A DNA stretch of 64,000 nucleotides. Origin: Streptomyces sp. ML-6 (GTDB lineage: Bacteria > Actinomycetota > Actinomycetes > Streptomycetales > Streptomycetaceae). Numbering within the stretch: the first letter of the stretch is position 1; the number at the start of each line of letters is the position of its first letter. Of the stretch, positions 24,055 to 32,539 are shown one piece after another. Where the stretch lies: positions 6,290,501-6,354,500 of the forward strand of contig NZ_JAOTIK010000001.1 in the NCBI RefSeq assembly GCF_030116705.1, given 5' to 3'. Made by a program: the position numbers and the translations under genes. The notes beneath the pieces were generated by a model. That model worked only from the letters and a program-made list of their open reading frames with translations. It was not told where the DNA came from and did not search any database.

Positions 24055-25710
24055 ATGACGGACAACGCAGCTTCACCGGGCGGCCCCCTGGTCACCGGTG
24101 CCGAGATCGCTCGACTGGCCGGCGTCACCCGGGCTGCCGTCTCCAACTGGCGTCGGCGCCACGACGACTTCCCGGCGCCGGCGGGGGGCGCCGCGAACAG
24201 TCCGCTCTTCGCGCTCGCCGAGGTCCAGGAATGGCTGGACCGGCAGCGCAAGGGCCAGGAGATCTCACCCGAGGTCGAGTTGTGGCAGGCCCTGCGGGCC
24301 GCGTACGGGGAACAGATGGTCACGGGCCTGGCGGAGGTGGCCGCGGCACTGGCCGGGAGACCCGCGCCGGGGCTGCCGGACGACATCGCCCCCCGGGTAC
24401 GGAAACTCGCCCGGACCGCCGCCCCTGCCGACCTCGTGAACGGACTGGCCGAACGGTTCGTGGACTCGGCCCGGCGCGCGGGGTCGGAGCAGGTGACTCC
24501 CGAGCGCGTGGTGCGTGCCGTCCGCCATTTCGCCCCCGAACTCCCTCCCGGCGCCACGGTCTTCGACCCCGCCTGCGGAATCGGGGTGCTGCTCCTGTCC
24601 GTCGGCTCCCGGCCGGGCACGCGCTGCCGCGGTCAGGAGGCGGACGCCGACAGCGCCCGCTTCGCGCAGCTCCGCGCCGACCTGCTGGGCCGGTCGGAAG
24701 CCCGCATCGTGGCGGGGGATTCCCTGCGCGCGGACGCCTGGACGGATCTCCGGGCGGATCTCGTCGTCTGCGACCCCCCGGCCGGGGTGACCGAGTGGGG
24801 ACGGGAGGAACTGCTGCTCGACTCGCGCTGGGAGCTCGGCACCCCCTCCAAGGCCGAGGGCGAGCTCGCCTGGCTCCAGCACGCGTACGCGCACACCGGA
24901 CCGGGCGGTCAGGTCCTCATGGTCATGCCGGCCTCGGTCGCCTACCGCAAGGCGGGCCGCCGCATCCGGGCGGAACTCGTACGCCGGGGCATCCTGCGCC
25001 AGGTGATCGCGCTGCCGCCGGGAACGGCGACCTCCCACGCCCTGCCCGTTCACCTGTGGTGCCTGCGGCGCCCCCGCCGCACGGAGGGCGCGGACCCGAA
25101 CCGCACCGTGCGCATGATCGACCTGACCGGCAACGGCCCCGACGGCGATCTGGAGCCGCGCCCCGACCAGGTCGCCGACGTGTCGCCGATCGAACTCCTC
25201 GACGACACCGTCGATCTCACCCCCGCCCATCACCTCCGTTCCCGGCACCGCGACCACTCCGGCGAGTACACGGCCCTGCGCCGGGAGCTGGAGGAGCAGA
25301 TCCGCCGACTCGCCGCCCTCCTTCCCGACCTGGCGGCCGGGGAAGGACCGGGACCGGTGGGCGGTGCGACCACCGGCGTCGCGGATCTCGCCGCTGCCGG
25401 ACTCGTCGCGTACGAGGGCTCGGAGCCGGTCTCGGCCGGCGACCAGCTCGACACCGACTACCTCCGGGGGTTCCTGCGGAGCTCCGCCAACACCCGCCGG
25501 TCCACGAGCGCCAGCGGGACGTACCGTCTCGACGGCCGGGGCTCGCGCATCCCCCGGATGGGCATCGACGAGCAGCGTCGCTACGGGGCGGTCTTCCGGG
25601 CCGTGTCCGAGTTCGAGGAAGGCATGCGCAAGGCCGACGAGCTGAGCAGACGGCTTGCCGAAGTCGCCCGTGACGGCCTCACCACGGGCGCCCTGACCCC
25701 GGAGGAATGA
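24055..25710 (+). CDS. HTH-fused N-6 adenine DNA methylase-like protein
   Basis: 551 residues. Residues 10-65 form an AlpA/MerR-like helix-turn-helix (VTGAEIARLAGVTRAAVSNWRRRHDDFPAP...EVQEWL). The central part is a gamma-class amino-methyltransferase like HsdM, with SAM motif I DPACGIGVLLL near residue 172 and GDSLR further on. The catalytic motif IV reads CDPPAG instead of N/D-PP-Y/F, so activity is uncertain. The C-terminal 130 residues have paired helices (LRRELEEQIRRLAALLPDL, FEEGMRKADELSRRLAEVARDGL) like the arms of type I specificity subunits. It stands alone without HsdR/HsdS, divergent from the TIGR04141 gene and convergent with the mcrBC-helicase operon. Confidence 0.82.
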   Translation: MTDNAASPGGPLVTGAEIARLAGVTRAAVSNWRRRHDDFPAPAGGAANSPLFALAEVQEWLDRQRKGQEISPEVELWQALRAAYGEQMVTGLAEVAAALAGRPAPGLPDDIAPRVRKLARTAAPADLVNGLAERFVDSARRAGSEQVTPERVVRAVRHFAPELPPGATVFDPACGIGVLLLSVGSRPGTRCRGQEADADSARFAQLRADLLGRSEARIVAGDSLRADAWTDLRADLVVCDPPAGVTEWGREELLLDSRWELGTPSKAEGELAWLQHAYAHTGPGGQVLMVMPASVAYRKAGRRIRAELVRRGILRQVIALPPGTATSHALPVHLWCLRRPRRTEGADPNRTVRMIDLTGNGPDGDLEPRPDQVADVSPIELLDDTVDLTPAHHLRSRHRDHSGEYTALRRELEEQIRRLAALLPDLAAGEGPGPVGGATTGVADLAAAGLVAYEGSEPVSAGDQLDTDYLRGFLRSSANTRRSTSASGTYRLDGRGSRIPRMGIDEQRRYGAVFRAVSEFEEGMRKADELSRRLAEVARDGLTTGALTPEE

Positions 25711-25718
25711 AGCACGGC

Positions 25719-25746
25719 GCGGGGCACTCCGCAGCGGGTGCCCCGC
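25719..25746. terminator. Hairpin between convergent methylase and helicase genes
   Basis: A 9-bp perfect stem (25719-25727 with 25738-25746) around a 10-base loop begins 9 bases after the methylase stop. A second GC-rich stem follows within 40 bases. Likely a bidirectional terminator. Confidence 0.6.
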
Positions 25747-25783
25747 ACCGACCCGTGCCCGGACCGGCCCGGGCCCGCCCCGG

Positions 25784-27919
25784 TCAGGCCGGGCGTGGCA
25801 GGAACGGGCTCGGGGCCCCGCTCCACGTCACGCTCAGCCACTCGCGTGCACGCGTGCACGCGACGAAGAGCAGGCAGCGTTCCCGGAGCAGGTCGGCGTC
25901 GTGCTGGAGCGGGTCCGCCTCGCGCGGGGTCACCGCGCGGCTGAACGGCACGGAGCCCTCGTTGACGGCGAGGACGGACACCGCCCGGAACTCCAGCCCC
26001 TTCATCGCGTGCATGGTCGCCAGCCGTACGCCCTGCGCCCCCGGGGCGGACTGCCCCTTGACCCGGAGCACCGGAATGCCGGAGGCCCTGAGCTTGTCCT
26101 CGGCCGCGTCCAGGGCGAGGTTGAAACGCGCACACACGCCGATCTCGTGCGGTGCGAGACCGTCGGCGAGCAGTGCCCGGACGCGCTCCACCAGGGCCTC
26201 GGTCTCCTCCTGCCGGGTTCCGTACCCCTGGACCTGGGGGCGGCGCCCATGGAGAAGAGAACGGTAGCCGGTCAACGAGTCCGTCCCCTCGCCCTCCAGC
26301 GCATCGACGGTGACCGGCGCGAGAAGCCGCGCCGACCAGGCGAGGATCTCCTCGGTGGACCGGTAGTTGACGCGCAACCGGAAGCTGCGGCCGGCGGTGG
26401 CCATGCCCAGGGAACCGAGCGACACCCGGGAGTCGTAGATCCGCTGGTGCGGGTCGCCGGTGATGAACAGGTCATCGGGACCGGGAGCCACGGCGGCACG
26501 CAGTACCCGCCACTGCGCGGGGTGCAGGTCCTGCGCCTCGTCCACGACGACATGGGCGTAGGGGGCCGGCCCGTCGGCCAGGAAGTCCGCCGCCCGGATG
26601 CAGACCCGCAGGTGGGTGGTCCCACCGCGCTCGCGCAGGAGCTGCTCGAACCGTTCGACGCCGCTCCACACCTCCCGGCGGCGCGCGGCCCCCATGCCGG
26701 TGCCGCGGCCCCGGCGGCTCGCACCGAGGTAGGAGTCGAGATCGCGGAGATCCTGGCCGAGCACGACGTGCCGGTACTCCTGGGCGAGGAACTGGGCGGT
26801 GAACGGCAGATCGAGCTGCTTGACGGTCTTCTCCCACAGCTGCCGCTGTTCCCTGTCCCCGATCGGCTGCGGCGCCGCCCCGGACCTCGCGCGCACGACC
26901 CCGTTGGCGCAGGCGTCGACCGTCGTCACATCGACCCGGGCCAGCAGCCCCTCGTCCTCGTCGAGGAGGAGGCCGAGCATCTCGCGCAATCCGGCGGCGA
27001 GCGCGTTCGTGTACGTGGTCAGGAGAATCCGGCCGTCCTCGCCGCGCCCCAGCAGATGTTTGACCCGGTGCAGGGCGGCGACCGTCTTGCCGGTTCCCGG
27101 CCCGCCCGTGACCTGGACCGGACCCCCGTACGAGGTGCGGTAGGCGGCGCGCCGCTGTGAGGGGTGGAGAAAGACCCGCCAGGCTTCGAACGGCTTCTGC
27201 AACACCTCCTCCAGTTCCTGGGGCCCGGTGACCAGCCGGATGCGCGCCGAGGTGTTGGCGATCACCGTGGCCAGGTCCTCGACCGGTTCGGCGGGTGCGT
27301 CGGCGGGCCGGCGGACGGCCACGACGTCCCGGTGGACCTCCTCCGGACCGAAGCCCTCGGCGAGGTACTGGAGCACCTCCAGCTGGTCCTCCGGCAGAAG
27401 AGTGGAGAACGCCTCCAACTGGGCCTTGTCGACCAGGGAACGCGCGGCGCGCAACACCTGGTCGTCGAGACCCAGTTCGCGCAGGACACCGTCGGAGACC
27501 TCCGCGAACAGCAGCCTGGGCGCACCCGCGGCAGCCGTCTCGTACAGCGGGGTCAGCTCGTCCAGGGCGACGGCGTCGCGCACCTCCAGGGCCCTGGTCG
27601 CCGTGTTCGCGCTGTACAGCCGCTTCGCGGCCCACGTATAGGCGGCGTCATGCGGCAGGACGTTGACCAGCAGGAACACATCACTGCCGTCATCGGGCGC
27701 GAGAACGACACCCCGCCAGAAGTCGGTGATGCGGATGGTCCGCATCCGCGGGTCGCGGGCGTTGTGCACCGACTCCAGGTGCAGGCCCTTGTCCGCGTTG
27801 AGCTCGGCGGCGGTCAGGGCGTGGAACTTGCCCATGGCCTTGCGCACGCCGGCTCGCACCGGCTTCTCCAGAGTGTCGTAGCCGTCCCAGAAGCTCTGGG
27901 CGAAGGCGAGCCGGGGCAT
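25784..27919 (-). CDS. UvrD/Rep-type superfamily 1 helicase with RelE-like N-terminus
   Basis: 711 residues. Residues 1-95 (LAFAQSFWDGYDTLEKPVRAGVRKAMGKF...LHLESVHNARDPRMRTIRITDFWRGVVLAP...LLVNVLPHDAAYTWA) resemble the RelE/ParE toxin fold. The SF1 helicase motifs follow: Walker A GGPGTGKT near 277, VDEAQDLHPAQW near 460, GDPHQRIYDSRVSLG, the YRSTEEI loop, ATMHAMKGLEFRAVSVLAV and ACTRAREWLSVTW. It translocates on single-stranded DNA by ATP hydrolysis. ATG has AAGGAAGG 5 bases upstream, overlapping the mcrC stop region; 11 bp separate the genes. Together with McrB/McrC it probably belongs to a restriction module. Confidence 0.87.
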   Translation of the reverse strand: MPRLAFAQSFWDGYDTLEKPVRAGVRKAMGKFHALTAAELNADKGLHLESVHNARDPRMRTIRITDFWRGVVLAPDDGSDVFLLVNVLPHDAAYTWAAKRLYSANTATRALEVRDAVALDELTPLYETAAAGAPRLLFAEVSDGVLRELGLDDQVLRAARSLVDKAQLEAFSTLLPEDQLEVLQYLAEGFGPEEVHRDVVAVRRPADAPAEPVEDLATVIANTSARIRLVTGPQELEEVLQKPFEAWRVFLHPSQRRAAYRTSYGGPVQVTGGPGTGKTVAALHRVKHLLGRGEDGRILLTTYTNALAAGLREMLGLLLDEDEGLLARVDVTTVDACANGVVRARSGAAPQPIGDREQRQLWEKTVKQLDLPFTAQFLAQEYRHVVLGQDLRDLDSYLGASRRGRGTGMGAARRREVWSGVERFEQLLRERGGTTHLRVCIRAADFLADGPAPYAHVVVDEAQDLHPAQWRVLRAAVAPGPDDLFITGDPHQRIYDSRVSLGSLGMATAGRSFRLRVNYRSTEEILAWSARLLAPVTVDALEGEGTDSLTGYRSLLHGRRPQVQGYGTRQEETEALVERVRALLADGLAPHEIGVCARFNLALDAAEDKLRASGIPVLRVKGQSAPGAQGVRLATMHAMKGLEFRAVSVLAVNEGSVPFSRAVTPREADPLQHDADLLRERCLLFVACTRAREWLSVTWSGAPSPFLPRPA

Positions 27920-27930
27920 GAGTCCCTTCC

Positions 27931-29223
27931 TTACCGGGTGATGGCGGCCGACGAACGAGGGCGTGACGCCGCCGGGGCCAGCTTTCCGGCGAGTTCCCGG
28001 ATCGTCGACAGGAGCTGTTCGGGCGTACGGGAGAGGTCGAGGCTGTGCTGGTACAGGCGCACCCCGGCCCGGCCCCCGGCGGCCGTGCCGCGCACCTCGT
28101 GGAAGCGCTCCGGTTGTCGCCCGGCCGCGTACACGAGGTGGGCCTCGCGCAGACCGAGCACCGTGGCGTACGCGAGGGCCTGGTACAGGTCGGCGTTGAG
28201 CAGCCCGTCGGCCTTCTCGACCTTGTACTTGGCGTCGGCCACGGCGACCGGAGTGCGACCGTCCCCGGTGCGGACGACGAGATCGGGACGCATTCCCACC
28301 AGACCCGCGACATCGAGGTGGTGGGGGTCCTGGAGCCGCGCGGTCAGACCGTGCTCACGAAGAGCCTCGCGCAGCGCGACCGTGACGAAGTCCTCGAACA
28401 GCTTGTTCATGTCGAACAGGAAGCCGTCCATGACAAGTGGTTCGACCCCGGTGGCCGGCCGGTGCTCGGGCGAGGCGCCGCGCAGGACGGCCTCGGCGAG
28501 CCGCAGCGCGGGCTGATAGCGGGAGTTGAGACGCGACGGCTGCCAGGGCGGCAGCTCCTGCCCCCGCACCAGCGGCCGGACGTCGGCGAGGCGCAGGCGC
28601 TGATGGGCCAGTCGCCGACGGACCGGGCCGGGCACTCCGGGCAGCCGCAGCAACTGCTCGACGGCGGCGCGCAGTATGCGGTTCTCGGCGGTGTCGGTCG
28701 TGAACGCGTCATACGCGATCTCCACGGGCGGCGTCCGGCCGAAGTGCCGCCGGATCTGCTCGGCCTCGCGCAGCCGCCCGCGCACGACCAGCGCGGACTC
28801 CTCCACCTCGCGGTAGCCCTGGAGCACCCCCTGCCGCAGAGCCGCGTCGATCTGCCGCTCCACGGCGTGCGCGAGCGCGGGGACGACGTCGTCGTGGGCA
28901 CCGGTGTCGATGGTGCCCTCCCGGCTGTCGCGCCAGGCACGTGCCGGGTCGAGGCTGAAGCCGAGGAGGAAGAACAGCCGGCTCACCGGCGTCTTGGGCA
29001 TGATCCGCAGGACCGGACCGCCGGGAGTGCGCACGGCACCGACCCGGCTGCCCGCCCGCAGCAGCCAGTGCCCCTCCCGGCGGGGGTCCGGGGTCGCGCT
29101 CTGCAGGATTCCGGCGGCGGCGAGGGCCCGCCCGGCCTCAGAAGTCAGGGGGACGGAGAGCGCGGGCCCGTACTCGCGCAGCGTCACATCCGGCACGGCG
29201 GTCGCGGTTGCGGACGCGGTCAC
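27931..29223 (-). CDS. mcrC: McrC family restriction nuclease subunit
   Basis: 430 residues from GTG 29223, overlapping the mcrB TGA as GTGA. The middle domain has the McrC pattern (IMPKTPVSRLFFLLGFSL, YREVEESALVVRGRLREAEQIRRHFGRTPPVEIAYDAFTTDTAENRILRAAVEQLLRL). The C-terminal PD-(D/E)xK nuclease has MDGFLFDMNKLFEDFVTVAL, MRPDLVV and VADAKYK near residue 330 (the D...D-x-K catalytic set). It should cut DNA when activated by the McrB GTPase motor. The frame remains open for 80 codons upstream inside mcrB, but those codons read as shadow. Confidence 0.85.
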   Translation of the reverse strand: MTASATATAVPDVTLREYGPALSVPLTSEAGRALAAAGILQSATPDPRREGHWLLRAGSRVGAVRTPGGPVLRIMPKTPVSRLFFLLGFSLDPARAWRDSREGTIDTGAHDDVVPALAHAVERQIDAALRQGVLQGYREVEESALVVRGRLREAEQIRRHFGRTPPVEIAYDAFTTDTAENRILRAAVEQLLRLPGVPGPVRRRLAHQRLRLADVRPLVRGQELPPWQPSRLNSRYQPALRLAEAVLRGASPEHRPATGVEPLVMDGFLFDMNKLFEDFVTVALREALREHGLTARLQDPHHLDVAGLVGMRPDLVVRTGDGRTPVAVADAKYKVEKADGLLNADLYQALAYATVLGLREAHLVYAAGRQPERFHEVRGTAAGGRAGVRLYQHSLDLSRTPEQLLSTIRELAGKLAPAASRPRSSAAITR

Positions 29224-31037
29224 GGGTGCTGCTCGCGCAGCGAGTCGAGTCCGTAGCGGGCGGCGACGTCGAGCCCCTCGCCGTAGTGGTGTTCCGCCAG
29301 CAGCGGGAGGATCTTCGTGCGCCAGGTGCGGTCGAGACCGCCCTCGCGGTACACGCCCGGCTTCATCAAGTAGGAGGGCCCGATGGCGAAGTCCGGGTCG
29401 TCGATACGGGAGTTGAGGGCGTCGAGAAGACGAGCGGGTTCCCCGTCCCGGCCCTCGCTCTCCAGCCACCGCGCGAGCAGCCCGGCGGTCGGCTCGGTAC
29501 GGGGCGACAGCTCCACGAACGCGAAACGGCGCCGCATCGCCGCGTCCACCAACGCGATCGAGCGGTCGGCGGTGTTCATGGTGCCGATCACGAACAGGTT
29601 GGGAGGCAGCGCGAAATCGTCCCCGGAGTAGGTGAGCCGGACGGACCGCGTCCGGTACTCCAGCAGGAAGTACAGCTCACCGAAGACCTTCGCGAGATTG
29701 GCCCGGTTGATCTCGTCGATGATCAGGAAGTGCGGGACGTGCCGGTTGCCCTCGCGGGAGGCGAGATCGGCGAGTTCCCGCAGCGGCCCCGCCGTCAGCC
29801 GGAAGGCGACCTCCCGGGTCTCGTCGTCCTCCACGGGACGAAAACCCTCGAAGAAGTCCTCGTAGGCGTACGACGGGTGGAACTGCACGATCTTGACCTG
29901 CTCGGGACCGCCGCCGAAGTGCTCGGCCAGCTTCATCGCCAGATAGGTCTTGCCCGTGCCGGGCGGGCCGTAGAAGACCAACTGCCGCTCGTCGACGATC
30001 AGTTCACGCACGTCGTCGAGCCATTCCTTCTTGTGCACGAGGAGGTCGGCGGCGAGCGCGTCGGTCACCTCCGGCAGGACCAGCTCCCGGGACACGGGCC
30101 GCTCGATGACGGGGTCCACGGCGGGGTCGGCGGACGCGGCGGGGCCAACAGGCCCGGCGAGTCCGTCCAGCGCCTCCAGGACACCGGTCAGGTCGACGAC
30201 GTCATGCTGCACGGACAGCTTCTGCTGCACGGCCTCCGGCAGTTCCTCGTACGGGTGGCTGCCGGACTCCCAGGCGACCGCCCGCCGCAGGTTGGACAGG
30301 CCGCCGGGGGAGCCGGTCTGCACGGCCTCCCCGGTGATCCGTCCGAGATGGAGCCGGCCGTCGCCTATGGTGACCACCGTGTCGCCGACACGCATCTGCG
30401 TCAGGAAACCGTGCAACTCGTCGACGAGCCCGCGCTTCTGGTTGTACGAGGCCGCACCTTCGTACCCGTCCTCGACGAAGCGACGAAGCGTGCTCTTGGT
30501 CGGATCGCTCTCCTCCAGGGGCGGCAGATGCGCACCGGCGAGCGAGACGATCCCCTCCTTCAGCCACAGCTGCCGCACCAGGTTGTGCCCCGAGACGTTG
30601 TTGCCGCGCACAAGCCATGCCTTGCGCGGAGCACGCCAGGCGGTGGACAGGTAGTCGGCGAGCGGATGGCCCTCGGCGGTCCGCCAGGACTCCGGCCCGG
30701 AGGCGTGGTAGCCGTACACCAGCGCGGCCGCGGAGGAGGAGGAGTTGCACGGGATGTCACGCGTCGCCACCCAGCGCGGCGGCGTCCCGGCCCGGTCGGG
30801 GTCCACCGGGACGTCGACCAGCGCGCCGCTCGCCCGCAGTTCCGCACGGATTTGGCGTCGGTGTGCGTGGAGACTGGGCGATGCCTCCGCCACCACGAAC
30901 GATCCCTCGTGCAGGAGGAACTTGTTCGTGCCGTTCCCGCCGAACTCGGTGAGCAGGTGCCCGTGCGCCTCTCCACCGTCATTGGGGAGCTTGAGCCGGA
31001 AGTCGGGCGCACCGGGGAGACGGTCGGGCTGTGACAT
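29220..31037 (-). CDS. mcrB: McrB family AAA+ GTPase
   Basis: 605 residues; ATG 31037 has GGAAGG 6 bases upstream. The N-terminal ~330 residues are the variable DNA-recognition part (FRLKLPNDGGEAHGHLLTEFGGNGTNKFLLHEGSFVV; then TVVTIGDGRLHLGRITGEA, which resembles an EVE/ASCH-type base-reading fold). The AAA+ domain has FYGPPGTGKTYLAMKLAEHF near 357, Walker B FLIIDEINRANLAKVFGELYFLLE, and MNTADRSIALVDAAMRRRFAF, the diagnostic McrB MNxxDRS motif. It is the first gene of mcrB-mcrC-helicase. It would recognise modified or foreign DNA and drive McrC cleavage; the actual modification recognised is unknown. Confidence 0.87.
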   Translation of the reverse strand: MSQPDRLPGAPDFRLKLPNDGGEAHGHLLTEFGGNGTNKFLLHEGSFVVAEASPSLHAHRRQIRAELRASGALVDVPVDPDRAGTPPRWVATRDIPCNSSSSAAALVYGYHASGPESWRTAEGHPLADYLSTAWRAPRKAWLVRGNNVSGHNLVRQLWLKEGIVSLAGAHLPPLEESDPTKSTLRRFVEDGYEGAASYNQKRGLVDELHGFLTQMRVGDTVVTIGDGRLHLGRITGEAVQTGSPGGLSNLRRAVAWESGSHPYEELPEAVQQKLSVQHDVVDLTGVLEALDGLAGPVGPAASADPAVDPVIERPVSRELVLPEVTDALAADLLVHKKEWLDDVRELIVDERQLVFYGPPGTGKTYLAMKLAEHFGGGPEQVKIVQFHPSYAYEDFFEGFRPVEDDETREVAFRLTAGPLRELADLASREGNRHVPHFLIIDEINRANLAKVFGELYFLLEYRTRSVRLTYSGDDFALPPNLFVIGTMNTADRSIALVDAAMRRRFAFVELSPRTEPTAGLLARWLESEGRDGEPARLLDALNSRIDDPDFAIGPSYLMKPGVYREGGLDRTWRTKILPLLAEHHYGEGLDVAARYGLDSLREQHP

Positions 31038-31090
31038 GGGTGACCTTCCGTGCGGGGTGAGGCCTGCGCGAATTTCGAACAGCCTACCTG

Positions 31091-31103
31091 TTGACACTGT
31101 CAA
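31091..31103. promoter_or_regulatory. TTGACA-C-TGTCAA palindrome upstream of mcrB
   Basis: A 13-base perfect palindrome 54 bases before the mcrB ATG and 74 before the divergent gene start. It differs at only two central bases from the palindrome in front of the kinase-helicase gene at 54601-54613. TAGGCT -10-like hexamers lie on both sides (31084-31089 reverse, 31147-31152 forward). Confidence 0.6.
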
Positions 31104-31176
31104 TTGATTCAAATTCTTCAGGTAAACGGATCATTCCGGTCAGCCGTAGGCTGCTGTGGGAAAACAAGGGGAGACG

Positions 31177-32486
31177 ATGATTGACTACCGCAAGGCAACC
31201 GTTCCGGTGTGGACGCTTGTGACCGGTGACGTCCGGGTGCCTGCATTGGCCGGAGACGGGCCGATGACGGCTGAGCGCCTGGGGAACTGCGCAGCGTGCT
31301 GGCCATCCTTGCCGACGAGCCGATCGCCACGCTTGAGGTGCATCCGCTGCCCGACGGGCTCGACCGCAGCCGAGGCATCCCGCTCGATGCCGTGAGTCCC
31401 CTGGCACAGCACTTGTCGCAGCTCGTCACGCAATCAGCGCGGACTTCCTCCACGGCGGCCAGGGCGACCGCCGCCGGCGAAAACCTGTATCGCATGGTCG
31501 TTCCGGCGAAGGTTGCCGCCCAGTTCGGTCAGGGGATCGTTCGCCCGATGGCGTCGAAGGCGGTGGCCGGTGGCATCCGCGGCCCACTCGTGGACCCAAT
31601 GGGCCGCATCGTTGCCGGCGCGACGTTCATGCCGGTCGGTAAAGCGGCAGCAGCAGGCGCAGCCGGTGGGGCCGGTGCAACGGCCGGCGTCGCGGCCACC
31701 GGCAGCGCGGCGCTCACCTTGGCCGCGCCGCTCGTGCTCATGGCCGTAGCGGTGGGGGTGAGTGCGCATGCCGACCACAAGCGCCGGCAGGCCATCGAGC
31801 ACATCACGGAACTGCTGGAGCAACTGCACGAAGAGAAGCTCGATGACGAGCACAGCGAACTCGACGGCTGCCGCGATGCCATCGACAAAGCCACCGCCAT
31901 TCTGCTCGACCAGGGCAAGCTCGGTGTCTCGCTGGGACTGGACTCGGCGGTGCATGCCATCAACACGGCGCTGGGCGCCGCTGACCGTCGCCTTGCCCGG
32001 TGGCAGAGCGCACTCGACAAGCTGCCCGACGGCGAGGCCGTCGAGATCGGCACGCTGACCAAGTTGTTCCCCGGCGTCGACGACCAAGGCGGCAGGTTCC
32101 GCGCCCACCTCGAACTCGCCGCCCTGGCCATTGCGCTGAAGCAGCGGGTCATCGTCCTGCAAGCCGTCGAGCATGCCCAGAACGACCCTGGCAACCTGTT
32201 CGGGAACTTCACCCGCGCACTCAAGCGCGACCACCAGCGCCTCGATGAACTGGAGTCGGGCATCGCCGGTGTCCTGCTACGCCTGTCGGCGCTGGAGCTG
32301 GCACGCCCGAACGGTTTGCGGCCCGTCTTCACGCCTGGTGAAGTCGATCGCCTGATGCGCGCGACACACCGGATTCACCAGCTGGGCAACGGCGTCACGG
32401 TCAACAGACGCCCTACGGACGTGGCGATTGAGATCGCCCGCAACAGGGACGGCTCGGTGGTCGTGTTTCCCGCGCTGCCCGCTTAG
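31177..32486 (+). CDS. Hypothetical membrane-associated protein, apparently frameshifted
   Basis: ATG 31177 follows AAGGGGAG and encodes MIDYRKATVPVWTLVTGDVRVPALAGDGPMTAERLG, but this frame is lost soon after. A second frame, open from GTG 31296, runs to 32486 (396 residues). Adding one G to the four-G run at 31281-31284 would join them smoothly as ...AERLGELRSVLAILADEPIA..., so the gene has lost a base (mutation or sequence error). The protein has a Gly/Ala-rich hydrophobic segment (ATAGVAATGSAALTLAAPLVLMAVAVGVSAHA), then about 230 residues of mainly helical, charged sequence. No family recognised. Divergent from mcrB, sharing its palindrome region. Confidence 0.6.
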
Positions 32487-32539
32487 GGGGTGGCTTCGGA
32501 AATCCTTCGAAGGTTGACATCGCTTCACAAACCGCCCAC

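Noticed and set aside
32512..32524. TTGACATCG half-match to the shared palindrome
   Set aside because: Lies between two convergent gene ends and lacks the second arm, so an operator role is unlikely.
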